A stretch of 47,325 nt of DNA from an uncultured Pseudomonadales bacterium (GTDB lineage: Bacteria > Pseudomonadota > Gammaproteobacteria > Pseudomonadales > Balneatricaceae), in the NCBI GenBank assembly GCA_938084925.1, contig CALKFY010000077.1, forward strand, positions 1 through 47,325, read 5' to 3'. A model generated the notes under the pieces. It worked only from the letters and a program-made list of their open reading frames with translations. It had not been told where the DNA came from and did not search any database. Positions 27,342-37,905 of the stretch are shown one piece after another. Every line of letters starts with the position of its first letter. The stretch's first letter is position 1. A program made the position numbers and the translations under genes.

Positions 27342-28460
27342 ATGACTAGCCAAGATCTCTATGCAGATATTCGACCGTATAACGACGACGAAGTACCTGC
27401 TGTTGTTGAACGTTTGTTGCATGATGAGGAGCTGTTGGGTGCCATTGCCAACTATAAGTTTCCAACCTTAAATAAATTCTTAGGCTTTGCCTTGCGACCT
27501 CTGGTGCGTATGGTAATCGCGAAGGAAGTCAAAGACGTAAGAGATATTGATAGTTGGCAAAGGCTGGTGAGCAAATATATGCGCCGTATGATCAAGTCCA
27601 GTGTTGATGAGTTAACCTATAGCGGACTTGAGAATCTACAATCTGATAATGCCTATCTGTTTATTTCTAACCATCGTGATATTGCTATGGATCCGGCGCT
27701 AGTTTATTGGGGGCTGTATACCAATGACCTAGAGACTGGCCGTATTGCCATTGGTGATAATCTGCTTAAGAAACCTTATGTTAGCGATATCATGCGCCTG
27801 AATAAGTGTTTTATTGTGAAGCGCAGTGCTTCTGGTGTGCGAGAGAAGATGAAGGCTTATATGGACTTATCGAGTTACATCGATGAGTCGGTGCATACGG
27901 GGCATAATATCTGGATCGCCCAGAGCGAAGGTCGCGCTAAGGACGGTATCGATGTGTCGGAGCCGGCCGTCATGAAAATGCTGTATATGTGTAAAAAGAA
28001 GTCAGGCCAGTCCTATGCTGACTATGTAAATAGTCTGCATATCGTGCCGGTTTCCATTGCTTATCAGCTGGACCCTTGTGATTGTGCCAAAGCTAAAGAG
28101 TTGGCAGCCTTGGCCAATGACGGCACTTACATCAAGGGTGAATTTGAAGATATTACTAGTATTGTAAAGGGTATTGTTGGGGAAAAAGGCAGAGTGCATG
28201 TCGCTTTTGGCAAGCCTTTGGATGGTGGTGTAGAAACCCCGGAAGATCTTGTCGCCTGGCTGGATAAGTCGATCGCTACTAATTACCACGCCCATGATAC
28301 CAACGCAGCGGCAGTAGCTATCCAGCAAGGTAAAAGCCACCCTGCGGTCCATAAATTGGAGGCCCGTATGGCTGGTCTAAATGCAGAGCAACGTGAGCAA
28401 ATGATTGCCATGTATGCAAACCCATTAAAGCGACAACAAGCATTGCAGGAAGATAAATAG
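27342..28460 (+). CDS. 1-acylglycerol-phosphate acyltransferase-like protein
   Basis: The 372-residue protein belongs to the PlsC/LPLAT superfamily. The acyltransferase block has SNHRDIAMDPALVYWG, a histidine-aspartate motif with one extra residue compared with the usual HX4D. The later WIAQSEGRAKDG stands where FPEGTR normally is. This is a divergent subfamily. No membrane helix is obvious. It begins 15 bases after moaA and ends directly before the moaC ATG, so it is part of the moa operon. Its acyl acceptor is unknown. Confidence 0.75.
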   Translation: MTSQDLYADIRPYNDDEVPAVVERLLHDEELLGAIANYKFPTLNKFLGFALRPLVRMVIAKEVKDVRDIDSWQRLVSKYMRRMIKSSVDELTYSGLENLQSDNAYLFISNHRDIAMDPALVYWGLYTNDLETGRIAIGDNLLKKPYVSDIMRLNKCFIVKRSASGVREKMKAYMDLSSYIDESVHTGHNIWIAQSEGRAKDGIDVSEPAVMKMLYMCKKKSGQSYADYVNSLHIVPVSIAYQLDPCDCAKAKELAALANDGTYIKGEFEDITSIVKGIVGEKGRVHVAFGKPLDGGVETPEDLVAWLDKSIATNYHAHDTNAAAVAIQQGKSHPAVHKLEARMAGLNAEQREQMIAMYANPLKRQQALQEDK

Positions 28461-28943
28461 ATGTCAAAATTAACACACCTAGATAGTGCTGGTCATGCAC
28501 ATATGGTGGATGTATCAGAAAAGGATGTCACCACGCGTGTGGCGCGAGCGGAAGCTTTTGTAGAAATGTTGCCTGAAACCCTGGCTTTGATTACTAGCGG
28601 TTCTCATAAAAAAGGTGATGTCTTGGCGGTGGCTCGTATTGCAGGTATTCAAGCAGCCAAGCGTTGCAGTGATTTGATTCCCCTATGCCATCCCTTGATG
28701 CTCAGTAAAGTAACTGTAGAGTTAGAGCCAGAAATTGAACGTAATCGGGTGCGCATCACTAGCATGTGTAAGCTTAATGGCCGCACTGGGGTAGAAATGG
28801 AAGCATTATGTGCCGCGTCTACTGCCGCTCTTACTCTATACGATATGTGCAAGGCAGTGGATCGTGGCATGACTATTAGTGGTATGCGCGTGCTAGAAAA
28901 AATGGGCGGTAAAAGCGGCCATTGGCAGGTGGAGCCAGCATAA
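28461..28943 (+). CDS. moaC: Cyclic pyranopterin monophosphate synthase
   Basis: MoaC completes the conversion of the MoaA product into cyclic pyranopterin monophosphate. The 160-residue length matches the family. Signatures seen are [33 protein letters not shown] and [20 protein letters not shown], which contain the conserved His, Asp and Lys of the active site. It starts immediately after the acyltransferase stop and shares one base with the moaD start (TAATG). Confidence 0.96.
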   Translation: MSKLTHLDSAGHAHMVDVSEKDVTTRVARAEAFVEMLPETLALITSGSHKKGDVLAVARIAGIQAAKRCSDLIPLCHPLMLSKVTVELEPEIERNRVRITSMCKLNGRTGVEMEALCAASTAALTLYDMCKAVDRGMTISGMRVLEKMGGKSGHWQVEPA

Positions 28944-29191
28944 TGGTTAGCGTATTGTTTTTTGGGCGTCTCAAAGAAGAGTTGCAATGTGGTCAGCTGC
29001 AAGTGCAAATGGCCGATGCGAAAACCGTGGCTGATCTTAAGCAGAAGCTAGTGACTGAGCAGCCCGCATGGCAAGACTTGTTGTTGGACGATCAAGTGTT
29101 GGTAGCCGTGGATCAGGTGATGGCTACAGCGGCTACGCAAGTTGCCGCTAATGCGGAAGTGGCATTCTTCCCACCGGTAACAGGTGGTTAA
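28943..29191 (+). CDS. moaD: Molybdopterin synthase small subunit
   Basis: MoaD is a ubiquitin-like sulfur carrier. Its C-terminal Gly-Gly is adenylated and thiocarboxylated, and it donates sulfur within the MoaDE complex. The 82-residue product starts [14 protein letters not shown] and ends FFPPVTGG, as required. An earlier in-frame ATG inside moaC exists, but the TAATG overlap gives the family length. MoaE, its partner, is not in this window. Confidence 0.94.
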   Translation: MVSVLFFGRLKEELQCGQLQVQMADAKTVADLKQKLVTEQPAWQDLLLDDQVLVAVDQVMATAATQVAANAEVAFFPPVTGG

Positions 29192-29907
29192 TGATGCCCG
29201 CTATTCGTTCAATACTGTTTTATCTCTATCTTGTATTGATCTCAATATTTGCTTCTGCGGTGCTGGTAGTTACCGCGCCTGTGGTGAAACGTCACTACCG
29301 TTTTGTGTTTGTGCGGTTTTGTAATTTGAGTATTATTTATGCCATGCGTTGGTTGTGTGGTATTCGTTTTCAGATAGAAGGCAAAGAACACTTGGATCGT
29401 AAGCAAGCTATGGTTGTCGCTTGCAATCACCAAGGTGATTGGGAAACCTTTTATTTGTTAACTATGGGGATTCCCATAAGTACCGTATTAAAGAAAGAGT
29501 TATTAAAGATTCCTTTCTTTGGTTGGGCTCTGGCTATGCTGAACCCTATTGCTATTGATCGCAACAAAAAAACCAACGCCTTGAAGCAGCTAGCAGAGCA
29601 GGGTTGTGAGCGTTTGCGCAATGGTATATCAGTGCTGATATTCCCAGAAGGTACGCGTACTATGCCGGGGCCACTAGGGCCCTGTACTAAAGGTGCTGCT
29701 ATGTTGGCTAACAAAGCCGGAGCACCGATTTTGCCTATCGTGCAGAACAGTGGTCACCTATCACCTCCTAAGAGCTGGGTGAAGCGCCCAGGTTTGGTGC
29801 GCGTGCGTATTGGAGCGCCTATTGTGGCTGATTCTAGTAAGGAGTTGCACGCACAGATGGTGACTTGGCTGGAGACTAACTTGGCAGAGATAGATCTGCC
29901 AAGCTAA
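29191..29907 (+). CDS. PlsC-like 1-acyl-sn-glycerol-3-phosphate acyltransferase
   Basis: The enzyme would acylate lysophosphatidic acid to phosphatidic acid at the inner membrane. The 238-residue protein has one or two N-terminal membrane segments (residues about 7-30), the HX4E motif in CNHQGDWET, the FPEGTR motif and the proline-containing APILPIVQNS segment. These are all standard, unlike the other acyltransferase in the operon. Its ATG shares a base with the moaD stop (an adjacent second ATG at 29194 is possible). It is the last gene before a terminator. Confidence 0.88.
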   Translation: MMPAIRSILFYLYLVLISIFASAVLVVTAPVVKRHYRFVFVRFCNLSIIYAMRWLCGIRFQIEGKEHLDRKQAMVVACNHQGDWETFYLLTMGIPISTVLKKELLKIPFFGWALAMLNPIAIDRNKKTNALKQLAEQGCERLRNGISVLIFPEGTRTMPGPLGPCTKGAAMLANKAGAPILPIVQNSGHLSPPKSWVKRPGLVRVRIGAPIVADSSKELHAQMVTWLETNLAEIDLPS

Positions 29908-29910
29908 CGC

Positions 29911-29992
29911 CATTGCGAGCTGCGTAGCAGAGCGGCAGCGTCTAGCAGACGAAGTGCCAGGTTGAAAAGATTGCCACGCTACGCTCGCAATG
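29911..29992. repeat. CATTGCGAG-type palindromic repeat, copy 1
   Basis: CATTGCGAG at 29911-29919 and CTCGCAATG at 29984-29992 are exact inverted ends of an 82-base element. It has an internal part rich in GCAG/CTGC and the phrase AAGATTGCC. It is non-coding, between the convergent plsC-like and fabB genes. Related copies lie near 33.95 kb and, decayed, near 42.0 kb. Confidence 0.75.
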
Positions 29993-30012
29993 AGACTGTA
30001 AAATGAAGCCAT

Positions 30013-30049
30013 AAAAAAGGCCTGATAATCACTCATCAGGCCTTTTTTT
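30013..30049. terminator. Bidirectional terminator between plsC-like gene and fabB
   Basis: AAAAAAGGCCTGAT (30013-30026) pairs with ATCAGGCCTTTTTT (from 30035) around an eight-base loop. It has an A-tract on one side and a T-tract on the other, so it serves both converging genes. Confidence 0.92.
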
Positions 30050-30080
30050 GTACTGCCAGAATAGTTCTGGCTAGTATGTA

Positions 30081-31301
30081 TTAATCAACGTACTTAGTGA
30101 ATACCAAGCTGGCGTTAGTGCCGCCAAAGCCGAAGCTGTTGGACATGATAGTGGTTAGGTCAACGCCTTCTTGCTTTTCTGTCACGATAGGCATGCCGTC
30201 GGCGCCTTCGTCTAGTTCGGTGATGTTAGCCGAAGCAGCAATAAAGTTGTTCTCTTGCATCAATAAGCTGTAAACGGCTTCTTGCACGCCAGCTGCACCT
30301 AGAGAGTGGCCAGACAACGACTTGGTAGAAGTAACGCGTGGGCAGTTGTCGCCAAACACCTCTTTAACAGCTCGAAGTTCTTGGATGTCGCCAGCCGGGG
30401 TGCTGGTGCCGTGAGCATTGATGTAGTCGATAGATAGGTCACCAATAGTGCCCATGGCTTGTTGCATGCAACGTGCTGCACCTTCGCCAGATGGGGCAAC
30501 CATGTCGTGGCCGTCAGAAGTTGCACCGTAGCCAACTAACTCGGCATAGATCTTAGCGCCACGAGCTTTAGCGTGTTCTAGTTCTTCGATAACTAGCATG
30601 CCACCACCGCCAGCAATAACAAAACCGTCACGGTTGGCATCATAAGCACGGGAGGCAGTTTCTGGGGCATCGTTGTACTTGCTGGATAGGGCGCCCATGG
30701 CGTCAAACAATACAGTTTGTGTCCAGTGTAGTTCTTCACCACCACCAGCAAAAATCACGTCTTGCTTGCCAAGCTGGATAAGCTCCATGGCGTTGCCAAT
30801 ACAATGAGCACTGGTCGAGCAAGCAGAAGTGATGGAGTAGTTAACACCCTTGATCTTGAATGGCGTGGCCAAACATGCAGATACAGTGCTGCCCATGGTG
30901 CGGGTTACGCGGTATGGGCCAACGCGGCGTAAGCCTTTGGCTCGCATGCCGTCAGCTGCTTCAACGATGTTGGCGGCAGATGCACCACCAGAACCGGCAA
31001 TCAAGCCAGTGCGTACGTTGGATACTTGATCATCGGTCAAGCCTGCATCAGCAATAGCTTCTTGCATGGATAAATAAGAGTAAGCTGCAGAGTCGCCCAT
31101 AAAGCGTAGCAATTTACGATCAATGACTTCACTAAAGTCCATATCAATGCTGCCAGCGATGTGGCTCTTGAAACCTAGTTCTGCATATTCAGGCTGATGG
31201 CTAATGCCAGACTTGCCTTCTTGTAGGGATGTCAGTACTTCTTCTTTGTTCTTGCCAAGGCAAGACACAATACCCATACCGGTTACGACTACGCGACGCA
31301 T
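30081..31301 (-). CDS. fabB: 3-oxoacyl-ACP synthase I
   Basis: FabB elongates fatty acids and is needed, with FabA, for the anaerobic route to unsaturated fatty acids. The 406-residue product equals the E. coli length. The Cys-His-His triad is visible in [18 protein letters not shown] and [11 protein letters not shown]. The C-terminus has [14 protein letters not shown]. The frame extends to 31337, but [16 protein letters not shown] at 31301 is the family start, with GAGG eight bases upstream. It lies downstream of fabA on the same strand. Confidence 0.97.
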   Translation of the reverse strand: MRRVVVTGMGIVSCLGKNKEEVLTSLQEGKSGISHQPEYAELGFKSHIAGSIDMDFSEVIDRKLLRFMGDSAAYSYLSMQEAIADAGLTDDQVSNVRTGLIAGSGGASAANIVEAADGMRAKGLRRVGPYRVTRTMGSTVSACLATPFKIKGVNYSITSACSTSAHCIGNAMELIQLGKQDVIFAGGGEELHWTQTVLFDAMGALSSKYNDAPETASRAYDANRDGFVIAGGGGMLVIEELEHAKARGAKIYAELVGYGATSDGHDMVAPSGEGAARCMQQAMGTIGDLSIDYINAHGTSTPAGDIQELRAVKEVFGDNCPRVTSTKSLSGHSLGAAGVQEAVYSLLMQENNFIAASANITELDEGADGMPIVTEKQEGVDLTTIMSNSFGFGGTNASLVFTKYVD

Positions 31302-31398
31302 AATAAACCTCTTGTTGTTTTGCATGCGGCCTGACACCTTGATGGAGTCAAGCCGGCTAAGTGTGTATGTTGTTTAGTGGGGCGAGTTGAGGACTGGT

Positions 31399-31914
31399 TT
31401 AGAAGTCTTCGGTGCTGGTGAATAGGCCAACGCGCAAGTCTTTGGCGGAGTATATCTCGCGGCCATCAACTTCCATGCTGGCATCAGCGATGCCCATAAC
31501 CAATTTGCGCTCAATTAGGCGCTTCATGGTGATCTTGTAAGTTACTTTTTTGGCAGTAGGTAGAACCTGGCCAAAGAATTTTACTTCGCCAGCGCCTAGA
31601 GCGCGTCCGCGACCTTTGTTGCCTTTCCAGCCCAAGAAGAAGCCAACGATCTGCCACATGGCGTCTAAGCCAAGACAGCCAGGCATTACCGGGTCAGTTG
31701 GGAAGTGACAATCAAAGAACCAAAGATCTGGATTGATGTCTAGCTCGGCGATGATTTCGCCTTTGCCGTGCTCGCCACCATCGGCAGAAATGTGAGTAAT
31801 CCGGTCCATCATTAGCATATTGCCAACAGGAAGACGGGCGTTGCCTAGGCCAAACATTTCGCCATGGCCGCAGGATAGAAGTTCGTCACGATTAAAAGAA
31901 GAGGGCATACTCAT
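31399..31914 (-). CDS. fabA: 3-hydroxyacyl-ACP dehydratase/isomerase
   Basis: FabA dehydrates 3-hydroxydecanoyl-ACP and isomerises the product to cis-3-decenoyl-ACP, the branch point to unsaturated fatty acids. The 171-residue hotdog-fold protein has His70 in [15 protein letters not shown] and Asp84 in LGLDAMWQ, matching the E. coli catalytic residues. A second in-frame ATG is at 31908. fabB follows after 97 bases, so they form an operon. Confidence 0.97.
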   Translation of the reverse strand: MSMPSSFNRDELLSCGHGEMFGLGNARLPVGNMLMMDRITHISADGGEHGKGEIIAELDINPDLWFFDCHFPTDPVMPGCLGLDAMWQIVGFFLGWKGNKGRGRALGAGEVKFFGQVLPTAKKVTYKITMKRLIERKLVMGIADASMEVDGREIYSAKDLRVGLFTSTEDF

Positions 31915-31949
31915 CGGTGATTTCCATATTGCCTAAATCAAAGTGCAAG

Positions 31950-31955
31950 ATTATA
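31950..31955 (-). promoter_or_regulatory. Extended -10 promoter of fabA
   Basis: On the minus strand TGGTATAAT gives a perfect -10 with the extended TGn motif. No good -35 is seen, so an activator or the extended -10 alone may drive it. The start would be about 30 bases before the fabA ATG. Confidence 0.55.
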
Positions 31956-32017
31956 CCAGCAATTGGCGTGCGATGCTGCTTTTTAGCACTGGTCTTTAGG
32001 GGTAGTTAGAAGAGAGG

Positions 32018-32986
32018 TTAGTTTTGGCGGCCAAGGGCCAGTTGGCAGATGCCAGCAAGGCTTTGGCTAAATTCGGTTGCGGGCAGAATATCAAGCGCGG
32101 CAATGGCTTTTTCGGTTTCTAGTTGGGCCATTTTTTGGGTGTAGTCTAGGGAGCCGCAGCGTTCGATGATGGCTTGGATTTGCGGTAGCTGGTCCGTGTC
32201 GCCTTTGCGAATGGCTTTGCGAATCAGGTTGCGTTCTTCGTCGCTACCGGTGGCCATGGCGTGAATCAAAGGTAGTGTTGGCTTGCCTTCGGCAAGATCG
32301 TCACCGACGTTCTTGCCCATGGTTTCCTGATCGCCGGTATAATCCATAAGATCGTCGATCAGTTGGAAGGCAATGCCCAAGTGACGACCAAATAAGCGCA
32401 GGCCTTCAACTTCTTCGTCAGTTGCTTGGGCTAGTTGGGCGCCAGTTTTGCAGGCTGCTTCAAATAGCATGGCAGTCTTGCCAAGAATAACGTGCAGGTA
32501 ATCGGCTTCGCTAGTATCTGGGTTTTTCGCGTTCAATAGTTGTAGTACTTCACCTTCAGCAATAATGCTGGTGGCATTGGACAAAGTACCCATAACTGGC
32601 AGGTTGCCAATTTCAACTAATAGTTGAAAGGAGCGGGAATACAAAAAATCGCCAACTAGTACGCTAGAGGAGTTGCCCCACTTATTGTTTGCGGTAGGCT
32701 TGCCGCGACGTAAATCTGAAGTGTCGACTACATCGTCGTGTAATAAGGTGGCGGTGTGGATGAATTCGATGACCGTTGCCAAGGTGACATGTTGATCGCC
32801 TTCATAGCCACAGGCACGAGCTGCAAGTAAGGCTAGTAATGGGCGCAAGCGTTTGCCACCGCTATCGATAATATACTCACCAATTTTTTCCACCAAAGGG
32901 ACATTAGAGTCCAGGTGCTTAAAAATGGCTTGGTCTACTTGCTTAAAGTCGACAGCGACTGGCTTGTATAAATCGGCAGCTTGCAT
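32018..32986 (-). CDS. ispB: Polyprenyl (octaprenyl-type) diphosphate synthase
   Basis: IspB makes the long isoprenoid side chain of ubiquinone and menaquinone. The 322-residue protein has both aspartate-rich motifs: LLHDDVVDTSDLRRG near residue 80-95 and FQLIDDLMDYTGD near 210. It also has GGKRLRP. The chain length cannot be told from sequence. The gene is divergent from rplU, as in E. coli. Confidence 0.93.
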   Translation of the reverse strand: MQAADLYKPVAVDFKQVDQAIFKHLDSNVPLVEKIGEYIIDSGGKRLRPLLALLAARACGYEGDQHVTLATVIEFIHTATLLHDDVVDTSDLRRGKPTANNKWGNSSSVLVGDFLYSRSFQLLVEIGNLPVMGTLSNATSIIAEGEVLQLLNAKNPDTSEADYLHVILGKTAMLFEAACKTGAQLAQATDEEVEGLRLFGRHLGIAFQLIDDLMDYTGDQETMGKNVGDDLAEGKPTLPLIHAMATGSDEERNLIRKAIRKGDTDQLPQIQAIIERCGSLDYTQKMAQLETEKAIAALDILPATEFSQSLAGICQLALGRQN

Positions 32987-33114
32987 GATAGCTTGTGCTT
33001 ACTTGCTAATGGAGTTGGCAATGCTAGAGAGCTGCTGCTCTTATGTCAAGGTGACAAGCCCGTATGGGCGCTATTTAAAGGCGAAATAGACTAGTAATTT
33101 AATTGTTTTCTGAC

Positions 33115-33143
33115 TTGTATCAGGAATGTAAGTTGCGTATAAT
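33115..33143 (+). promoter_or_regulatory. Sigma70-like promoter of rplU-rpmA
   Basis: TTGTAT (33115-33120) and TATAAT (33138-33143) are separated by 17 bases. Transcription would start near 33150. Confidence 0.75.
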
Positions 33144-33149
33144 TTGGCC

Positions 33150-33283
33150 CCCTGTGACTAGTCCACCTTTGGCTCCCTGTCATATGGCAAACCTTATCAA
33201 GGTCTTTATTGATTTTGTTAAAAGGGGCGCTATTAGCAGCAGGCCTTTTTCAGTAGCCGGATTAGCACAAATTGGAGAAAGAA
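33150..33283 (+). promoter_or_regulatory. rplU leader with possible attenuator
   Basis: The leader of about 134 bases has a small hairpin, ACCTT/AAGGT, around ATC. A second, terminator-like structure has AAAAGG pairing with CCTTTT, ending in a short T-run near 33249. An autoregulatory role by L21 is possible but unproven. The rest of the gap 32987-33114 between ispB and rplU shows nothing clear. Confidence 0.35.
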
Positions 33284-33595
33284 ATGTACGCAGTTATTGT
33301 CAGCGGTGGCAAGCAGCACCGTGTAGAAGAGGGTGAAACCCTTAAGCTAGAAAAGCTGAATACTGAAGTAGGCGGCACTATCGATTTCGATCGTATATTG
33401 TTGGTTGCTAACGGTGATGACGTTAAGATTGGCGAACCAGTTGTTGCTGGCGCTAAAGTTTCTGCTGAAGTCGTGTCTCACGGCCGTGGCAAAAAAGTAC
33501 GCATCATGAAGTTCAAGCGTCGTAAGCACCACATGAAACAGATGGGTCACCGTCAGTGGTACACCGAAGTTAAGATTACTGGCATTAGTGCCTAA
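33284..33595 (+). CDS. rplU: 50S ribosomal protein L21
   Basis: L21 binds 23S rRNA and contacts L20. The 103-residue length equals E. coli. It starts [20 protein letters not shown] and ends with [20 protein letters not shown] and a short tail. An in-frame TTG upstream is rejected because ATG 33284 lies after GGAGAAAG and fits the family. rpmA follows after 16 bases. Confidence 0.97.
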   Translation: MYAVIVSGGKQHRVEEGETLKLEKLNTEVGGTIDFDRILLVANGDDVKIGEPVVAGAKVSAEVVSHGRGKKVRIMKFKRRKHHMKQMGHRQWYTEVKITGISA

Positions 33596-33611
33596 GCGGA
33601 GGAGATAATCC

Positions 33612-33869
33612 ATGGCTCATAAAAAAGCAGGTGGTAGTACTCGTAACGGACGCGATTCCGAAAGTAAACGCCTCGGCGTTAAGCGCTACGGCGGTCAGGT
33701 TGTTACTGCAGGTAACATCCTAGTGCGTCAGCGCGGTACCGCGTTCCACCCTGGTGCTAACGTAGGTTGTGGCAAAGATCATACTTTGTTCGCCACTTCT
33801 AACGGAACTGTAAAGTTCGAAGTTAAAGGTCCAAAGAATCGCCGTTACGTTTCCATCGTACCAGCTTAA
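33612..33869 (+). CDS. rpmA: 50S ribosomal protein L27
   Basis: The N-terminus of L27 reaches the peptidyl transferase centre. The 85-residue product begins [20 protein letters not shown], the invariant start, without the cleaved extension seen in Firmicutes, and has [27 protein letters not shown] precedes the ATG. A terminator follows. Confidence 0.97.
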   Translation: MAHKKAGGSTRNGRDSESKRLGVKRYGGQVVTAGNILVRQRGTAFHPGANVGCGKDHTLFATSNGTVKFEVKGPKNRRYVSIVPA

Positions 33870-33885
33870 TCATTCTTTAGATTGT

Positions 33886-33917
33886 AAAAAAGCTCCGTTC
33901 GACGGGGCTTTTTTTTT
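33886..33917 (+). terminator. Rho-independent terminator after rpmA
   Basis: AAAAAAGCTCCGT (33886-33898) pairs with ACGGGGCTTTTTT (from 33902, one G-T pair) around TCG, with nine Ts to 33917. It separates rplU-rpmA from obgE. Confidence 0.9.
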
Positions 33918-33932
33918 GACTATTCATATATG

Positions 33933-34045
33933 TCATTGCGAGATGTAAAGCATTAGCTGCTGTCATTGCGAGGCCGAAGGCCGTGGCAATCTAAGCAGAA
34001 CAAAGTGCATGGTTCAAGAAGATTGCCGTGCTTTGCTCGCCATGA
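33933..34045. repeat. CATTGCGAG-type palindromic repeat, copy 2
   Basis: TCATTGCGAG occurs at 33933-33942 and again at 33963-33972. The full element runs from 33963 to CTCGCCATGA at 34036-34045, with AAGATTGCC inside as in copy 1. The first TCATTGCGAG looks like a truncated extra end. It sits between the rpmA terminator and obgE, so the obgE promoter must lie in or next to it. Confidence 0.75.
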
Positions 34046-36431
<2,386 letters not shown>

Positions 36432-36440
36432 TCTTATATC

Positions 36441-36502
36441 CACACTATTTCAGCGCTAGGTAATAGTGTGATAAAAAGGGTTCTTGATAGAGCTCTTTTT
36501 TT
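36441..36502 (+). terminator. Double hairpin and terminator after proB
   Basis: CACACTATT (36441-36449) pairs exactly with AATAGTGTG (36462-36470). Directly after it, AAAAAGGGTTCT (36473-36484) pairs with AGAGCTCTTTTT (from 36489, two G-T pairs) around TGAT, ending in a seven-T run at 36502. The second is the terminator. The role of the first is unclear. Confidence 0.8.
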
Positions 36503-36533
36503 ATGACTGAAGAAAACTAAAAGGTAGTGAGTT

Positions 36534-36926
36534 ATGCAGCAAGGACAGCAATTAAATCAAGAATCGTTGGCACAGATTCGTGGAGATTGGTATAAGGCCT
36601 ATTTCGCGGCTGACCTAGATTATCTGCTAAAAGTCGAAGCTAAGGGATTTACCTATATCTCTGTTTTGGGAATAGAAGACACCTGTCAACGCTATAAGCT
36701 CATTCAAGAGCGTGTTGATAGCGATAGCTGGTTTCCCTCTGAGGCGCATCGTGAAGATCTCTCAGCTAGTTACCAATTCCTTGGTAGCCATTGCTATGTG
36801 ACCGGTGAAGGTCGTATTCATGCAAATGCGAATGCCGCTCACAACCGTTATTTTAGCGAAGTGTGGAGTTTTGGGGATAGTGGTTGGCAAATACTGAGCT
36901 TGCATGCCAGTGTGGTGCCTGCTTAG
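36534..36926 (+). CDS. NTF2/SnoaL-like small protein
   Basis: The 130-residue protein has the layout of the nuclear-transport-factor-2-like fold. It has an N-terminal helix with W-Y-x-A-Y-F-A-x-D-L-D-Y-L, then strands, and a C-terminal pair of strands ending in YFSEVWSFGDSGWQILSLHA. Such proteins bind small ligands or act as dehydratases, but no specific role can be given. AAAAGGTAG precedes the ATG. The base composition is like that of its neighbours. Confidence 0.6.
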   Translation: MQQGQQLNQESLAQIRGDWYKAYFAADLDYLLKVEAKGFTYISVLGIEDTCQRYKLIQERVDSDSWFPSEAHREDLSASYQFLGSHCYVTGEGRIHANANAAHNRYFSEVWSFGDSGWQILSLHASVVPA

Positions 36927-37011
36927 GAGTCTGTGCTTTAGCAATTTGATAAATTTGTGCTTTGCTTAGAGTAGTGGTAATGGGTCGGTAAATCGGATTA
37001 AAGGAGAAAGT

Positions 37012-37410
37012 ATGCAGCCTGATAATAATTCCCATAGTATGTTGATTGGCTATATTTTATGGATATTTGGTTTTTTGGGCTTCCATCGTTTTTATTTTGG
37101 TAGGCCAATCTCGGGGACCATTTACTTCTTCACTCTTGGGCTATGCGGTATTGGCTGGCTAGTGGATTTGTTTCTTATACCCGGTATGGATCGGGATGCC
37201 GATGAAACCTACTTAACAGGCAACAAGGATTATAATATCACTTGGTTATTGTTAACCTTCCTTGGCATTTTTGGATTACACAGGTTTTATTTGGGTAAAT
37301 GGTTTTCTGGCTTGATATGGTTGCTTACTGGCGGTGTATTCTTGCTGGGTATACTTTATGACCTGTGGACTCTTAATGAGCAGGTTGATGATGTAAATAG
37401 AGGTGGGTGA
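37012..37410 (+). CDS. Membrane protein with two TM2 domains
   Basis: The 132-residue protein contains two copies of the TM2 motif: [20 protein letters not shown] near residue 19 and [20 protein letters not shown] near residue 84. Each has G-x-H-R-F-Y-x-G between two membrane helices, so four helices are expected. The function of TM2 proteins in bacteria is not settled. AAAGGAG lies ahead of the ATG. Its stop directly abuts the stop of the convergent thioredoxin-like gene. Confidence 0.8.
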   Translation: MQPDNNSHSMLIGYILWIFGFLGFHRFYFGRPISGTIYFFTLGLCGIGWLVDLFLIPGMDRDADETYLTGNKDYNITWLLLTFLGIFGLHRFYLGKWFSGLIWLLTGGVFLLGILYDLWTLNEQVDDVNRGG

Positions 37411-37905
37411 TTATTCGGCTAGGTATAAATGCCAGCGCAATCTTAATTCTGTTGAATAGCCCATGGTAGCGTAGGTGATTTCACCTTGGCTGTTCACAAC
37501 AAAGGTGGCGGGGACGCCATGGGCATTCCAGCGCTGTGCCAACTCGCCTGACCAGTCCAGCATCACCGGGAAGTTCAAGCCTTGTTTGCGCAAATAGGAT
37601 GCGATTTCTGTTGGTGTGCCGGAGGATGTGGCTACAGCAATGACGGGGTAGTCTTCGGCAATGCTGTCGATGCTGTCTTCTTCCATGCGGCAAATCGGAC
37701 ACCAGGTGGCCCAAAAATGTACCAGAACAGGCTGGCCGTGCCAGTCAGATAAAGCCATTGGCTGGCCCGATAGACTTATTCCTGTCAGGTCTGGTGCAAC
37801 GACCTGTTTCGGTAAATCCCGTGCTTGCCACCACTGGATAGCGAGCATGATGACGGCAAAGATCAGTAGATCACGTAGCCAGCGCTGCCATCTGTTTAAT
37901 GTCAT
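37411..37905 (-). CDS. Membrane-anchored TlpA-like thioredoxin
   Basis: The 164-residue protein has an N-terminal membrane anchor (about 11-27) and a periplasmic thioredoxin fold with the active site WCPIC (Cys69, Cys72). The cis-proline segment reads GVPATFVV. Such proteins reduce disulfides or support cytochrome or copper-related maturation; it resembles ScsD/ResA types. The start overlaps the modF stop by four bases, so it is translated from the same message. The stop abuts the convergent TM2 gene with no terminator between. Confidence 0.82.
   Translation of the reverse strand: MTLNRWQRWLRDLLIFAVIMLAIQWWQARDLPKQVVAPDLTGISLSGQPMALSDWHGQPVLVHFWATWCPICRMEEDSIDSIAEDYPVIAVATSSGTPTEIASYLRKQGLNFPVMLDWSGELAQRWNAHGVPATFVVNSQGEITYATMGYSTELRLRWHLYLAE

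Noticed and set aside
30081-32986. A biosynthetic cluster because of the ketosynthase at fabB
   Set aside because: The fabA-fabB pair and ispB are standard primary-metabolism genes with no modular or tailoring enzymes.
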